From Burkholderiales bacterium (GTDB lineage Bacteria > Pseudomonadota > Gammaproteobacteria > Burkholderiales > Casimicrobiaceae), in contig JAICLP010000005.1 in NCBI GenBank assembly GCA_025925475.1, positions 1 to 32,684 on the forward strand: a stretch of DNA of 32,684 bases. The letters run 5' to 3'. Both the position numbers and the translations under genes were made by a program. The notes beneath the pieces are model-generated. The model worked only from the letters and a program-made list of their open reading frames with translations, made no database searches and was not told the DNA's origin. Positions 23,922-31,352 of this stretch are shown here, piece by piece (within the stretch, counting starts at the first letter, position 1; each line of letters opens with the position of its first letter).

Positions 23922-24357
23922 CTACGCCGTAGACGTGCACCATCTGGCCTCCAAGCCAGCCTGATACAAAGATGAGCGCTACGCCGATAATCGACAGCAG
24001 AACGGGCACACTCAAGCCCGTGCCCATACCGCCCGGACCGCTGGCACGCAACCAGATGTTGATCGCATAGAGCACGACCGCGGTCAGATTGATCGCCATG
24101 TGGGTCAGCGCGATTTTCTTGACTGGCGGCGCGCCTCCTTTGTAATAGAGCAAGTCGATGAATCCCGGTACGGCCGCGCAGAGGGCCCCAATCAGGCCGC
24201 CCACCATGCTGTAGAACGCGACCGTGGTCCACGCGTCCGACGAGCCGCCTGCCAAACGGATCAAATCGCAGGCTAGCGAAAAAATCCACAGGCCGATCGG
24301 AAAGACGATCAGCATCGGGTGGATCGGATGCTTGGATATGCTGGCGGGCGTGCGCAT
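23902..24357 (-). CDS. DUF2231 membrane protein
   Basis: A 151-residue protein with four predicted membrane helices: HPMLIVFPIGLWIFSLACDL, FYSMVGGLIGALCAAVPGFI, THMAINLTAVVLYAINIWL and LLSIIGVALIFVSGWLGG. The start (SKHPIHPMLIVFPIGLW) with its HPIHP motif is the DUF2231 signature. ATG 24357 follows a perfect AAAGGAGGT site at six bases. The family is often next to Rieske-type or cytochrome oxidoreductases and the conserved His residues suggest heme or metal contact, but its function is not established. Its stop overlaps the start of the broken Rieske oxidoreductase (ATGA at 23902-23905), so the two were made together and the partner is now lost. Confidence 0.87.
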   Translation of the reverse strand: MRTPASISKHPIHPMLIVFPIGLWIFSLACDLIRLAGGSSDAWTTVAFYSMVGGLIGALCAAVPGFIDLLYYKGGAPPVKKIALTHMAINLTAVVLYAINIWLRASGPGGMGTGLSVPVLLSIIGVALIFVSGWLGGQMVHVYGVGVEGRE

Positions 24358-24461
24358 GAGGTGACCTCCTTTAGATTGTCTTCGAGAGTCTCCACGGTCA
24401 GTGGTGACGCTCTGGTTGACCTTGCGGTTTCGAACGTAGTCTCCGTTCGGCCGGTGCGCGC

Positions 24462-24680
24462 CTACTTGCTTCGCGTCAACGCCTTTCCGGAGTGGACAAC
24501 GATCGCCGGCTCACGCGGGTGATGGTCGTGCTGTTCAATCGAGTACATGGTGTTGTCGGCGTTGGTCTGTTTCTTGTGGACACTCTTTACAGTGCCGTGG
24601 CCTATGGCGCTGCGATAGTGCCAGGTCACTTTCGTACCCGCTGGAATCGTCTTGAACGTAGCTTCCCTCGTTGCAGTCAT
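24462..24680 (-). CDS. HVA1/DUF2945 domain protein (72 aa)
   Basis: A second HVA1 protein, divergent in sequence from that at 22902-23117. Its sequence includes FKTIPAGTKVTWHYRSAIGH, GTVKSVHKKQTNADNTMYSI and PAIVVHSGKALTRSK. The start is one of two adjacent ATG codons, 24683 or 24680, after GGAGAAG; I chose 24680, seven bases from the site. It lies directly downstream of the molybdoenzyme gene by 36 bases on the same strand and upstream of the DUF2231 gene, so it may belong to the same transcript as both. Confidence 0.8.
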   Translation of the reverse strand: MTATREATFKTIPAGTKVTWHYRSAIGHGTVKSVHKKQTNADNTMYSIEQHDHHPREPAIVVHSGKALTRSK

Positions 24681-24716
24681 CATGCTTCTCCTGGCCTGGT
24701 TGGCAAATTCGCATGA

Positions 24717-26450
24717 TCAGATTGGCACGCGGTAGCCAAAGAATTCGTGATCCTCGTTGTAGCCACCTTCACCGGCGCCAAGGTCGGCATAGTGGTGCAC
24801 GAGTTCGATGGCCGCGATCCATTTGACCATTTTGAAGCCGACCTCGTTCTCGCAGCGCAGCCGCAGCGGCGCCCCATGCAACACGCTGACGGGCGCTCCG
24901 TTCATCTCGTAGGCGAGGATCGTCAATTCGTGGCGCATGTTGGACAAGCTGTGCGTATCGTAGTAACGGCCGCCGTCGCCGCCATCCGCCAATGAGTAGA
25001 GCACGACGTAACGGGCATCGACCGTCGGCTTCACAAGGTCGAGGATGTGACGCATTGGAACCCCGCCCCATTTGGCGACGCCGGACCATCCCTGAATGCA
25101 GAAATGCGTGGTGATCTGCTCCTGCTTCGGCATCGCCTTGAGTTCGGCGTATGAGAACTCCATGGCGTTTTCGACCAGGCCGCCGACTCTCAGCCGGTAG
25201 TCGGCAAAGTTGGTTTTCACCAGCGTATCGAATTCCGTCGAATTCGGCATCGTGCCGTTGGGCCAGAAGTGCGGCGAGATGTCTTTCTCGGTGAGCTGGC
25301 TCATCGGGTCCCATGACTGCGTCGCGCTGCCGAACGGCCGCGACATCACTTCTCCAACCCGTTGCACCAGCCGCGCATGGCGCAACGTGAACGGCGACGC
25401 CCACCACCAGGCCATCGCGACCGCCACCATCGCGACAACGAAGATCCAAAGGCCGCTCCAGGACGCGTCATTGACTCCCGCCCACATCATGTTCAGGTTG
25501 ACGCGTGCATCGGTGATGAATACCAGCGTGCCGTGCGCAAGGATGAAGAGCAGAAACCACCACAGCGCGATGAAGTGGATCGAACGCGCCATCTGGCGAT
25601 TCAATGCCCGGCCGAACCAGCCCAGCCGGTTCGAGATCGCGGGGCTTTGCATCAGGCCGGTCACGATCGACGTCGGCGGGGCGATGAAGACGGTGATGAA
25701 GTAGACGAGTTGCTGCAGGCCGTTGTAGCGTGTCCAGCTTTGATCGACCGGGAAGGTCAGCGAAAGGTACTGGATCGCGGTGGAGACCGCGTTCGGAAAC
25801 ACGCTCCAGGTCGTCGGCACGAGCCGCAGCCACTGGCCAGTCGTGAACAGCAGCACGTAGAACGCGATGCCGTTGATCATCCATAGCAGGGTGATCGAGA
25901 AGTGCCACCAGCGCGCCAAGCCGATCGAATGGCGGATGCCGGGGATGCCCAGCCAGGACGGGATCGTCACCGAGTCGTCCTTCGCCGTCCAGATCCGTCC
26001 GGTCGGCACCGCCTTCTGGAAGCGAAACCATTCGGTGCCCGGCGTGCAGTCGCGCTTCCAGTAGAGGCGCGGGTGGTCGGCGAGGATCTGCACACCGGCG
26101 CGAATGATGAAGGCCATGAAGAAGAAGTTGAGAAAGTGCAGCCACCTCAGCCAGCCCGGGAAGCCGGCGGTGACGGCGACTGATGGCGGGATGCCCGGGT
26201 AGCGCGAGATAAAGTCGTGCACCGCGGGCAATTGCCGCAGCCCCTGCGCAACGGCTACGCCGATCACCAACAGCACGAAAACCAGCGGCAACGCCCACAG
26301 CGCATTGACCCAGTGCCGGCCGAAGCGAACCCTCGGTGCCACGCCGTCCTGCGGCGGCAACCAGTCATTCAGCTCGACACGATCATCGGCGGTGGAAAGG
26401 CGCATCGCCAGGGGATCGTGTGGCGAGGACGTATCGGGGGAGCTGCTCAT
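24717..26450 (-). CDS. Sulfite-oxidase-type molybdoenzyme fused to a cytochrome b561-like domain
   Basis: A 577-residue fusion. Residues about 40-350 are a membrane cytochrome of the b561 / Ni-hydrogenase type with several helices (LWALPLVFVLLVIGVAVAQG, WLHFLNFFFMAFIIRAG, HFSITLLWMINGIAFYVLLF, HFIALWWFLLFILAHGTLVF) and His residues placed to bind heme. Residues about 395-577 are a sulfite-oxidase / YedY-like molybdopterin domain: the Cys ligand to molybdenum is Cys451 in THFCIQGWSGVAKWGGVPM, and RHELTILAYEMNGAPVSVLH is the second conserved stretch. In the usual MsrP (YedY)-MsrQ pair these functions are two proteins. There is no twin-arginine signal; the topology must place the molybdenum domain through the membrane helices. 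The frame starts at ATG 26450. Confidence 0.9.
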   Translation of the reverse strand: MSSSPDTSSPHDPLAMRLSTADDRVELNDWLPPQDGVAPRVRFGRHWVNALWALPLVFVLLVIGVAVAQGLRQLPAVHDFISRYPGIPPSVAVTAGFPGWLRWLHFLNFFFMAFIIRAGVQILADHPRLYWKRDCTPGTEWFRFQKAVPTGRIWTAKDDSVTIPSWLGIPGIRHSIGLARWWHFSITLLWMINGIAFYVLLFTTGQWLRLVPTTWSVFPNAVSTAIQYLSLTFPVDQSWTRYNGLQQLVYFITVFIAPPTSIVTGLMQSPAISNRLGWFGRALNRQMARSIHFIALWWFLLFILAHGTLVFITDARVNLNMMWAGVNDASWSGLWIFVVAMVAVAMAWWWASPFTLRHARLVQRVGEVMSRPFGSATQSWDPMSQLTEKDISPHFWPNGTMPNSTEFDTLVKTNFADYRLRVGGLVENAMEFSYAELKAMPKQEQITTHFCIQGWSGVAKWGGVPMRHILDLVKPTVDARYVVLYSLADGGDGGRYYDTHSLSNMRHELTILAYEMNGAPVSVLHGAPLRLRCENEVGFKMVKWIAAIELVHHYADLGAGEGGYNEDHEFFGYRVPI

Positions 26451-27072
26451 TTGCGCTTGATGCCGGCAAGCAGACTCATTGCGATTCGCAGGCGGAGGAA
26501 CACGGCGGGCATTTCCGATTCAAGGCGGACACGTCATGCAGCCGGCGTCCCGTTCAATGCAATCGGCAGAGTTAGTTGAGAATGACTTTGTCCTTGGTTC
26601 GCCAAGGCAGTTGATACCCTGGCGCAAGAAATAGCCGCTGCAATGAGCGACACCGAGATACCGCGGTTCGTCGCCGGCACGCATCGCCGCCGAATTTTCG
26701 GGCGTCGACTCGCTTCGGAATGGCGAACCGACGTGCCGGCCTGATCCTGAACCAGTGATACGGAGCAAGCAGTACTCGGTGCTCCGTACCTTCGGTCGGT
26801 CAAACCGAACTATCGCATGAGCGAAGTTTGTTGACCGGGTGTGGAACTCCTCAGTAACGCGAAGCTGCCGAACGACAGGCGAAGGCGATATGGGCTTCCG
26901 TCACGCAATGCAAGATGCAAAATACGGCATGGCTCATGATCCGTACAGGCAACGTCCCGGCGTTCGGTTATCTGCCTCGACGGCGTCCGAGGTGCTCGCG
27001 TACCTGTTGTCCAAAAAATGATTTCGGGATGCGGCGTCAGCGGAGGGCGCGGCGCGGCTCGTCACCGCCGGG
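26451..27072. other. Non-coding stretch with inverted repeats
   Basis: No gene is supported in these 622 bases. The clear feature is a perfect nine-base inverted repeat, TACGGAGCA (26759-26767) and TGCTCCGTA (26780-26788), with a 12-base loop, closely followed by TTCGGT (26791-26796) and ACCGAA (26804-26809). These could be the promoter-proximal control region of the molybdoenzyme or relics of an element. A 43-codon frame at 26890-27021 is possible but has no recognisable homology. Confidence 0.45.
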
Positions 27073-27426
27073 TTATGCGGGAGCGAGTAGTGAAGCGCAA
27101 GCCTTGGCCACCGCTGACTGTTGGTCGGTCGCTTTCGACCCACGCGTCGCGGCCCAGCCGCCCTTCTCGATGAAATCACCCTGCGACCACGAGTCGACCT
27201 TCTTGAGTGCCGCGAGATTCGCAGCGGCGTCGGAGGCACCCTGGAAGCGTTCAACGCACACGGGTGCGAGAGCAGCCACGACGGCAGCGTTGGCGCGTTG
27301 TGTCGCATCCGCTTCAGCCGTACCGCCCGTAACCCACCCACCCCACGAGAAACCGATGATCGCCGCAGCGATCGCTCCACCGACCGCGCCCCATAGGGCC
27401 GGCTTCGTTTCGACTGGAATCTTCAT
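27073..27426 (-). CDS. Conserved hypothetical membrane-anchored protein (117 aa)
   Basis: A 117-residue protein starting [20 protein letters not shown], then a hydrophobic stretch ([20 protein letters not shown]) and a soluble helical end with two conserved Cys ([10 protein letters not shown] and [10 protein letters not shown]) and a [19 protein letters not shown] motif. I recall close relatives in Burkholderiales and rhizobia, all annotated as hypothetical. The N-terminal helix likely anchors it in the inner membrane with the Cys-containing domain in the periplasm, where the pair may form a disulfide. The ATG at 27426 is clear. It lies between the molybdoenzyme region and the broken Crp-family gene and has no obvious partner. 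Confidence 0.75.
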   Translation of the reverse strand: MKIPVETKPALWGAVGGAIAAAIIGFSWGGWVTGGTAEADATQRANAAVVAALAPVCVERFQGASDAAANLAALKKVDSWSQGDFIEKGGWAATRGSKATDQQSAVAKACASLLAPA

Positions 27427-27529
27427 AACCCATGCCTCTTCAAGATGTTCGAATGAGAGCCGGCTGAAGCAATTGATACTGCATCGCCAATTCGGCAGAA
27501 ACTCGTCTTCGGCCGTGAATAAGGTGATG

Positions 27530-28200
27530 ACTCCTCATTCGCTTTGACCAATACGCGAAGTTGCTGATGGTGTATGTGCGCTGTCGCACACACTCGGCCC
27601 CGCGTGCAGCGAATCTGATTGCGCTTCTGTAGCCAACTTGCAGCCTTCGTGATGCCGACGCGGCGAACGCCGAGCATCGCGGCCAAGAATTCCTGGGTAA
27701 TATGGAAGGTGTTCGCCCAGCGCTCGATCCTGGGTCATCAGGAGCCACCGGGCCAGACGCGCTTCGATCACGTGGAACCCGTGCAGCCAGCCATCTGTGC
27801 GAGCTGGCTCGCATGGACGAACCGGGTAACAGCCGATCTCGTTGCAACGCCCGACTGCGTGCGAGTACGCGGCGAAACGACGCGGCACTGATGCATAGCG
27901 CGGGTCCCGCACCCGGACAACCACGCGCACGGGCGACCTGTCGACCCCGAGCGCGAACATAATTCCGAACATTCCTTCGCTTCCAATCAGCCCGACCGCG
28001 AGAGCAGTGTCGTGGATCGGCATGATGAGCGCGATGAAGCCGTTGAGCGGGAAATAGACGCGGTAAAGCCTCTCTTCGAGGTTGTAGAGCACGTCGGCAA
28101 TCCGCAGCTCTACGCTGTCGAACTTGGCGAGCATTCGCCGCCGATCGGGGTCGGCAGCGCGTCGAGCAAACGATTGACTGGAGAGGCGCTTCCGTTCGCC
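27530..28200 (-). pseudogene. Frameshifted Crp/Fnr-family regulator
   Basis: The translation carries Crp-family segments in several frames. NRLLDALPTPI (about 28175) is in one frame. The next gives RRRMLAKFDSVELRIADVLY, then RVYFPLNGFIALIMPIHDT, LIGSEGMFGIMFALGVDRSP and RRFAAYSHAVGRC. A third gives SQLAQMAGCTG. The second frame resumes with [19 protein letters not shown]. The winged helix [20 protein letters not shown] and [19 protein letters not shown] appears only after another shift near 27700. The wing is then followed by sequence with no relation to the usual end. With at least four shifts it cannot encode a working protein. It is a different branch of the family from the intact gene at 18.8 kb. 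The same segments in order show one ancestral gene. Confidence 0.82.
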
Positions 28201-28474
28201 TTGATCGATGTTTTCAGGTGGTCGCGGGGACGCTTGATCCGCTCCGTCGGCACGCCCAGTGAACGATGCGGGTGTCGGCAGCGTGCCGTCACGAGATTTC
28301 GGCATCTGTGCGCTACCACGCACTCGACCTCGCCCGGTCTGCGAGTTTCGGTCTCGTCGAACGTCTGACGCCCGATTGGGTGTCCGGACTACGCTGCGGC
28401 TCTCGCACACGCCGTACAGTGGCGGTCGGTTTGACGTCGCCTCCTGCGGGGTCACCACTAGCTGGAGAAAAGCG

Positions 28475-29005
28475 ATGGCAAATTCCACCGACGACAGAAT
28501 GGTCACGGGACTTTTCAACGACCGTGAGAGCGCTGAGAACGCGTACAACTCGGTTGCAGCCCGCGGTTATGGCAAGGACGACATCAATCTCGTGATGTCA
28601 GACGAAACGCGGAACACCCATTTCGGCGCAGAGAACAGCACCAAGACGGAACTCGGAACGAAAGCCGCAGAAGGTGCCGGCGTTGGTGGTGCCATCGGCG
28701 GAACGCTTGGAGCAATCGCCGCGGCGGTTGCGGCAGTCGGGACGTCCATCGCGATTCCGGGGCTCGGCCTCGTGATCGCGGGACCGCTGGCCGCCGCGAT
28801 CGCTGGCGCGGGTGCGGGCGGCGCGGCGGGTGGCCTCGTCGGCGCTCTGATCGGCTGGGGAATTCCCGAGGAACGCGTCAAGCGCTACGAGTCCGGCATC
28901 AAGAGCGGCGGCATCCTGATGGGTGTCAAGGCGCGCTCCAGCGACGATGCTAAGTACTTCCAGGATGAATGGAAGCGGAGCAACGGTACGGAAATCTACG
29001 CCTGA
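28475..29005 (+). CDS. YflT-like general stress protein with glycine-zipper core
   Basis: A 176-residue protein with the YflT/general-stress-protein N-terminal pattern MVTGLFNDRESAENAYNSVA, ARGYGKDDINLVMSDETRN, a central hydrophobic Gly/Ala core (GAGVGGAIGGTLGAIAAAVA and AGPLAAAIAGAGAGGAAGGL) of glycine-zipper type, then WGIPEERVKRYESGIKSGGI, which ends the domain. The core probably forms membrane-inserted hairpins. Relatives are induced by stress in Bacillus and widespread in Burkholderiales; the molecular role is unknown. ATG 28475 follows GGAG at eight bases; the frame is open further upstream but overlaps the broken Crp-like gene region. It is followed on the same strand by the hemerythrin gene. 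Confidence 0.85.
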   Translation: MANSTDDRMVTGLFNDRESAENAYNSVAARGYGKDDINLVMSDETRNTHFGAENSTKTELGTKAAEGAGVGGAIGGTLGAIAAAVAAVGTSIAIPGLGLVIAGPLAAAIAGAGAGGAAGGLVGALIGWGIPEERVKRYESGIKSGGILMGVKARSSDDAKYFQDEWKRSNGTEIYA

Positions 29006-29134
29006 GCATTCGTAAACTCAGGTACACCGACGCGGGTTCCGCCCAGCCGTGGCGGATCCGCGGCGGCCCTTGAATAATCGGCTCGGGCTAACGCCGCGAC
29101 GCCGCCTCGATTTGCTTATAACGAAGGGAAACAC

Positions 29135-29719
29135 ATGTCCACTAGTCCATCGAAGTCTTCGGACTCGAAGACGCGCAACAATGAAACCGATGCGATCGCG
29201 CTGCTGACGGCTGACCATAAGACGGTTAAGGCGCTGTTCAAGCAGTTCGAGCAATTGAAGGAGCATGACGACGCCGGCGAGCAAAAGGCCCGGCTCGTCC
29301 AGCAGATCTGCAATGAATTGACGGTGCACGCGCAAGTCGAGGAAGAACTTTTCTATCCGGCCGTGCGCGACGCCATCGACGATGACGACTTGATGGACGA
29401 AGCGGACATCGAGCATGCGAGCGCCAAGGAGCTCATCGCTCAGCTCGAGGAGCTCGCGCCCGGAGACGACCATTACGATGCGCGCGTCACCGTTCTGGGC
29501 GAGTACATCGATCATCATGTGAAGGAAGAAGAAGGCGAGATGTTCGAAAAGGCGCGAAAGGCCGATGTGGATACGGCCGCGCTCGGAGAGCAGATTGTCG
29601 AACGCAAAGAGGAGCTGAAGGCGGACCTCGGCGTCGCGGAAGACGATGAAGCCGCTGCGCTACCGCGAAGCGCGTCGAAAAAGTCGGGGGAAAAACAGTC
29701 GGCAGAAAAACGCAAATGA
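29135..29719 (+). CDS. Hemerythrin-like HHE domain protein
   Basis: A 194-residue protein with a four-helix hemerythrin/HHE fold in residues about 20-150. Metal ligands are visible in order: LLTADHKTVKALF, ELTVHAQVEEELFYPAV (H and E), ASAKELIAQLEELA and EYIDHHVKEEEGEMFEKA (H and E). Such proteins bind di-iron for oxygen or nitric-oxide sensing and protection against oxidative or nitrosative stress. The last 40 residues form a charged tail rich in Lys, Glu and Ser. ATG 29135 follows GAAGGGAAA. Its stop overlaps the next gene by ATGA at 29716-29719, so the two are translationally coupled. It follows the YflT-like gene by 129 bases. Confidence 0.9.
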   Translation: MSTSPSKSSDSKTRNNETDAIALLTADHKTVKALFKQFEQLKEHDDAGEQKARLVQQICNELTVHAQVEEELFYPAVRDAIDDDDLMDEADIEHASAKELIAQLEELAPGDDHYDARVTVLGEYIDHHVKEEEGEMFEKARKADVDTAALGEQIVERKEELKADLGVAEDDEAAALPRSASKKSGEKQSAEKRK

Positions 29720-29919
29720 CCAATCCTTGGCTCAAAAAGAATCCGTGGCTCAGCATGTGGTTGAGCGGCGCCAACGCGGCACTGGGTTCGACGCGCGGTC
29801 ACGCAACGGCGGAAGCGAAGCGCCAGGCCGGTGCAATGACGTCCAACGCCGTTTCACAGGGCATGCGGTTCTGGGCCTCCGTCATTGCGCCCCCAAAACG
29901 CAAGAGATCCCGAAAGTAA
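29716..29919 (+). CDS. Small protein coupled to the hemerythrin gene (67 aa)
   Basis: A 67-residue protein that begins within the hemerythrin stop (ATGA). It reads MTNPWLKKNPWLSMWLSGAN, then AALGSTRGHATAEAKRQAGA, with a basic end PPKRKRSRK. I recall similar short proteins with a NPWLSMWLSGAN start in betaproteobacteria, some next to phasin-like or hemerythrin genes, without assigned function. The first half is amphipathic and may associate with membranes or polymer granules; the end may bind nucleic acid. The coupling to the hemerythrin suggests a shared stress role. Confidence 0.7.
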   Translation: MTNPWLKKNPWLSMWLSGANAALGSTRGHATAEAKRQAGAMTSNAVSQGMRFWASVIAPPKRKRSRK

Positions 29920-29982
29920 GGGCGCGACTTCCTGAGCGAGGCGCGGCAAGCCACGACGGGCGAAGGCGCGCGCGGCGGGAGG

Positions 29983-30180
29983 GAACGCAAGGACCATGCG
30001 CCGTTACTGCGCATGCGCATCAGCGAGCTCGCGCTCAATCGCCCGCGCTTCGGTTATCTGCATGGACAAACTAGGTTTCGGCGACTGAGACCGATGGCAC
30101 CAAAAGGCCTGATACCTATGCACACGCGTGTACGGCGCCGCCGCCGTGCGCGTTGTGGCGGAGCTCACCAACGTCCGCTT
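29983..30180 (+). mobile_element. Probable IS3-family transposase relic (OrfB fragment)
   Basis: Between 29986 and 30063 one frame reads RKDHAPLLRMRISELALNRP then RFGYLH, which resembles the RIRELAxxRPRFGY region of IS3-family OrfB transposases. The same frame continues to GLIPMHTRVRRRRRARCGG, like the later GLxLRxRVRRRKR segment, but with the roughly 25 residues between them replaced by unrelated sequence. No start, DDE residues or terminal repeats remain. This is a degenerate fragment, with short matches only. Confidence 0.5.
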
Positions 30181-30264
30181 CTGGCCGATTGCTGCGCCTT
30201 CGCGCTGCTTAGCTCGACTCGTGCAGTAAATCACTAAACATCTGTCGATCGAAGCAAAGTGTTG

Positions 30265-30413
30265 CGTCGTACACCGTACGACGAGCATGCGCGACGAAGA
30301 TGGTTGCAAGCCAGAAGCAAAAAGAGCTTACGGTTCGACGTAAGCCCCTGATGCAGATCGGAGTTGCGGGGGCACGCAACGTGTTTTAGCAACATCAGAG
30401 AATCAAGGGCTTA
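30265..30413. repeat. Block of nested inverted repeats
   Basis: Three perfect short hairpins follow each other: CGTCGTAC / GTACGACG with loop ACC (30265-30283), GCTTACG / CGTAAGC with loop GTTCGA (30326-30345) and GTTGCG / CGCAAC with loop GGGGCA (30363-30380). In addition TAAGCCCCTGAT (30341-30352) pairs in 11 of 12 positions with ATCAAGGGCTTA (30402-30413), and CTGATG (30348-30353) with CATCAG (30393-30398). The long-range arm uses bases of the second hairpin, so the two forms exclude each other. No gene overlaps it. It may be a structured RNA, an old element end or a recombination site. Confidence 0.55.
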
Positions 30414-30723
30414 GCGTGCCGATATCCGTCAGACTCGGCGACCGCATGGCGCGCAGACGTCCGATCAAGGACAACCTCCGTGGACAATCGAAGTCAGGTC
30501 AGGACGTTTGTTAAGCGGCCTACGGGCTGCAATGATCGCCAGTTGATACACGGCGCATGCCGGTCGATTGGAGCGGTATGTGCGTCGAGCCGACTCGTCT
30601 TGCCCGGATGGTAGACGAGGTCGAAGCCGACAGACTTCGCGACTCGGGCGTGCTTTGCCCGCGCTTTCTTGTTCGAAAGAGCGTGTTTATCGCGGATACC
30701 CTAGTTCGTTAGTCGCCGCCTCG
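30414..30723. other. Non-coding stretch between the hairpin block and the MarR gene
   Basis: About 310 bases without a recognised gene. A 51-codon frame with ATG 30557 and TAG 30710 is present but has no ribosome-binding site or homology I recognise. No insertion-sequence end or tRNA is seen. Confidence 0.4.
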
Positions 30724-31251
30724 CTAATAGACCTCTGCCCAGTCATCCTCGCGATGCACGAGCTTCGTAAGGATACGATCGAGCGCCTGCACCTCTTCTT
30801 CGTTTAGCACCGAGATCATCTTCGCCTGCCGCGCCTCGAATTGCGGCAGTATTTCCTGATATAGCTTGCGTCCGATGGCGGTTAACGCCAGCACCGCGCG
30901 GCGATTATCGTGGACATCGACGTCGCGACGGATGCGCCTTTCGGCTAGCAGTTCATTTACCGCGCGCGAAAGGGAATTCTTCGGAATCCCCGTGAGCAGC
31001 CCGATCTCCGTGGCGCTCATACGCTCGAGATGTGCGAGACAGAACATGGTCGCGAACTTCGGCCTTCGGATGTTATAGCGCTCCTCGAGCAGCGAGTAGA
31101 CCGGGCCGCTAAAGTAGTTCGATAGGTATCCGATTCGGTAGCCGAAGGGAATACGATTGTCAGCGAGGAGCACCGGGAGCAGCTCGACGAACGAGCGACC
31201 GACGCCATTGCGCATGGCATCTGAACGCCTAAGACGAAGCGAGCGGACCAT
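30724..31251 (-). CDS. MarR-family transcriptional regulator
   Basis: A 175-residue regulator (counted from ATG 31251) with a winged helix at about residues 60-125: PKFATMFCLAHLERMSATEI, GLLTGIPKNSLSRAVNELLA, ERRIRRDVDVHDNRRAVLAL and the closing helix ARQAKMISVLNEEEVQALD. MarR dimers bind palindromes and are released by small aromatic or acidic ligands. It is divergent from the BKACE gene, with two palindromes between, and most likely represses that catabolic operon. Other in-frame starts are ATG 31215 (MRNGVGRSF, 163 residues) and ATG 31335; the first has a plausible length for the family and cannot be excluded. Confidence 0.85.
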   Translation of the reverse strand: MVRSLRLRRSDAMRNGVGRSFVELLPVLLADNRIPFGYRIGYLSNYFSGPVYSLLEERYNIRRPKFATMFCLAHLERMSATEIGLLTGIPKNSLSRAVNELLAERRIRRDVDVHDNRRAVLALTAIGRKLYQEILPQFEARQAKMISVLNEEEVQALDRILTKLVHREDDWAEVY

Positions 31252-31266
31252 AACTGGTACCCACCG

Positions 31267-31313
31267 TTGACAAACGTCCCGAATGGAACTAGTTTCGTAC
31301 CGTTCGGACCGAA
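31267..31313 (+). promoter_or_regulatory. Predicted BKACE promoter with palindromic operators
   Basis: A perfect -35 box TTGACA (31267-31272) lies 17 bases before TAGTTT (31290-31295), a possible -10 box. The -10 region overlaps the perfect palindrome AACTAGTT (31287-31294), itself flanked by the near-matching arms CCGAATGG and CCGTTCGG (31279-31307). A second palindrome, TTCGGACCGAA (31303-31313), follows. This is the expected place for a MarR dimer to act on the divergent BKACE operon. Confidence 0.5.
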
Positions 31314-31352
31314 TAGCAACCCCTAAACGTTGCACTCCTCTAGGAGAAGCGC

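Noticed and set aside
26890-27021. A 43-codon plus-strand frame starting MGFRHAMQDAKYGMAHDPYR
   Set aside because: No recognisable homology and a poor ribosome-binding site; it may be real but cannot be supported.
30326-30345. A T-arm-like hairpin with GGTTCGAC that suggests a tRNA
   Set aside because: Stem and loop lengths do not fit a tRNA T-arm and no acceptor, D- or anticodon arm can be built around it.
30557-30712. A 51-codon plus-strand frame starting MPVDWSGMCVEPTRLARMVD
   Set aside because: Protein-like in composition but without ribosome-binding site, homology or context.
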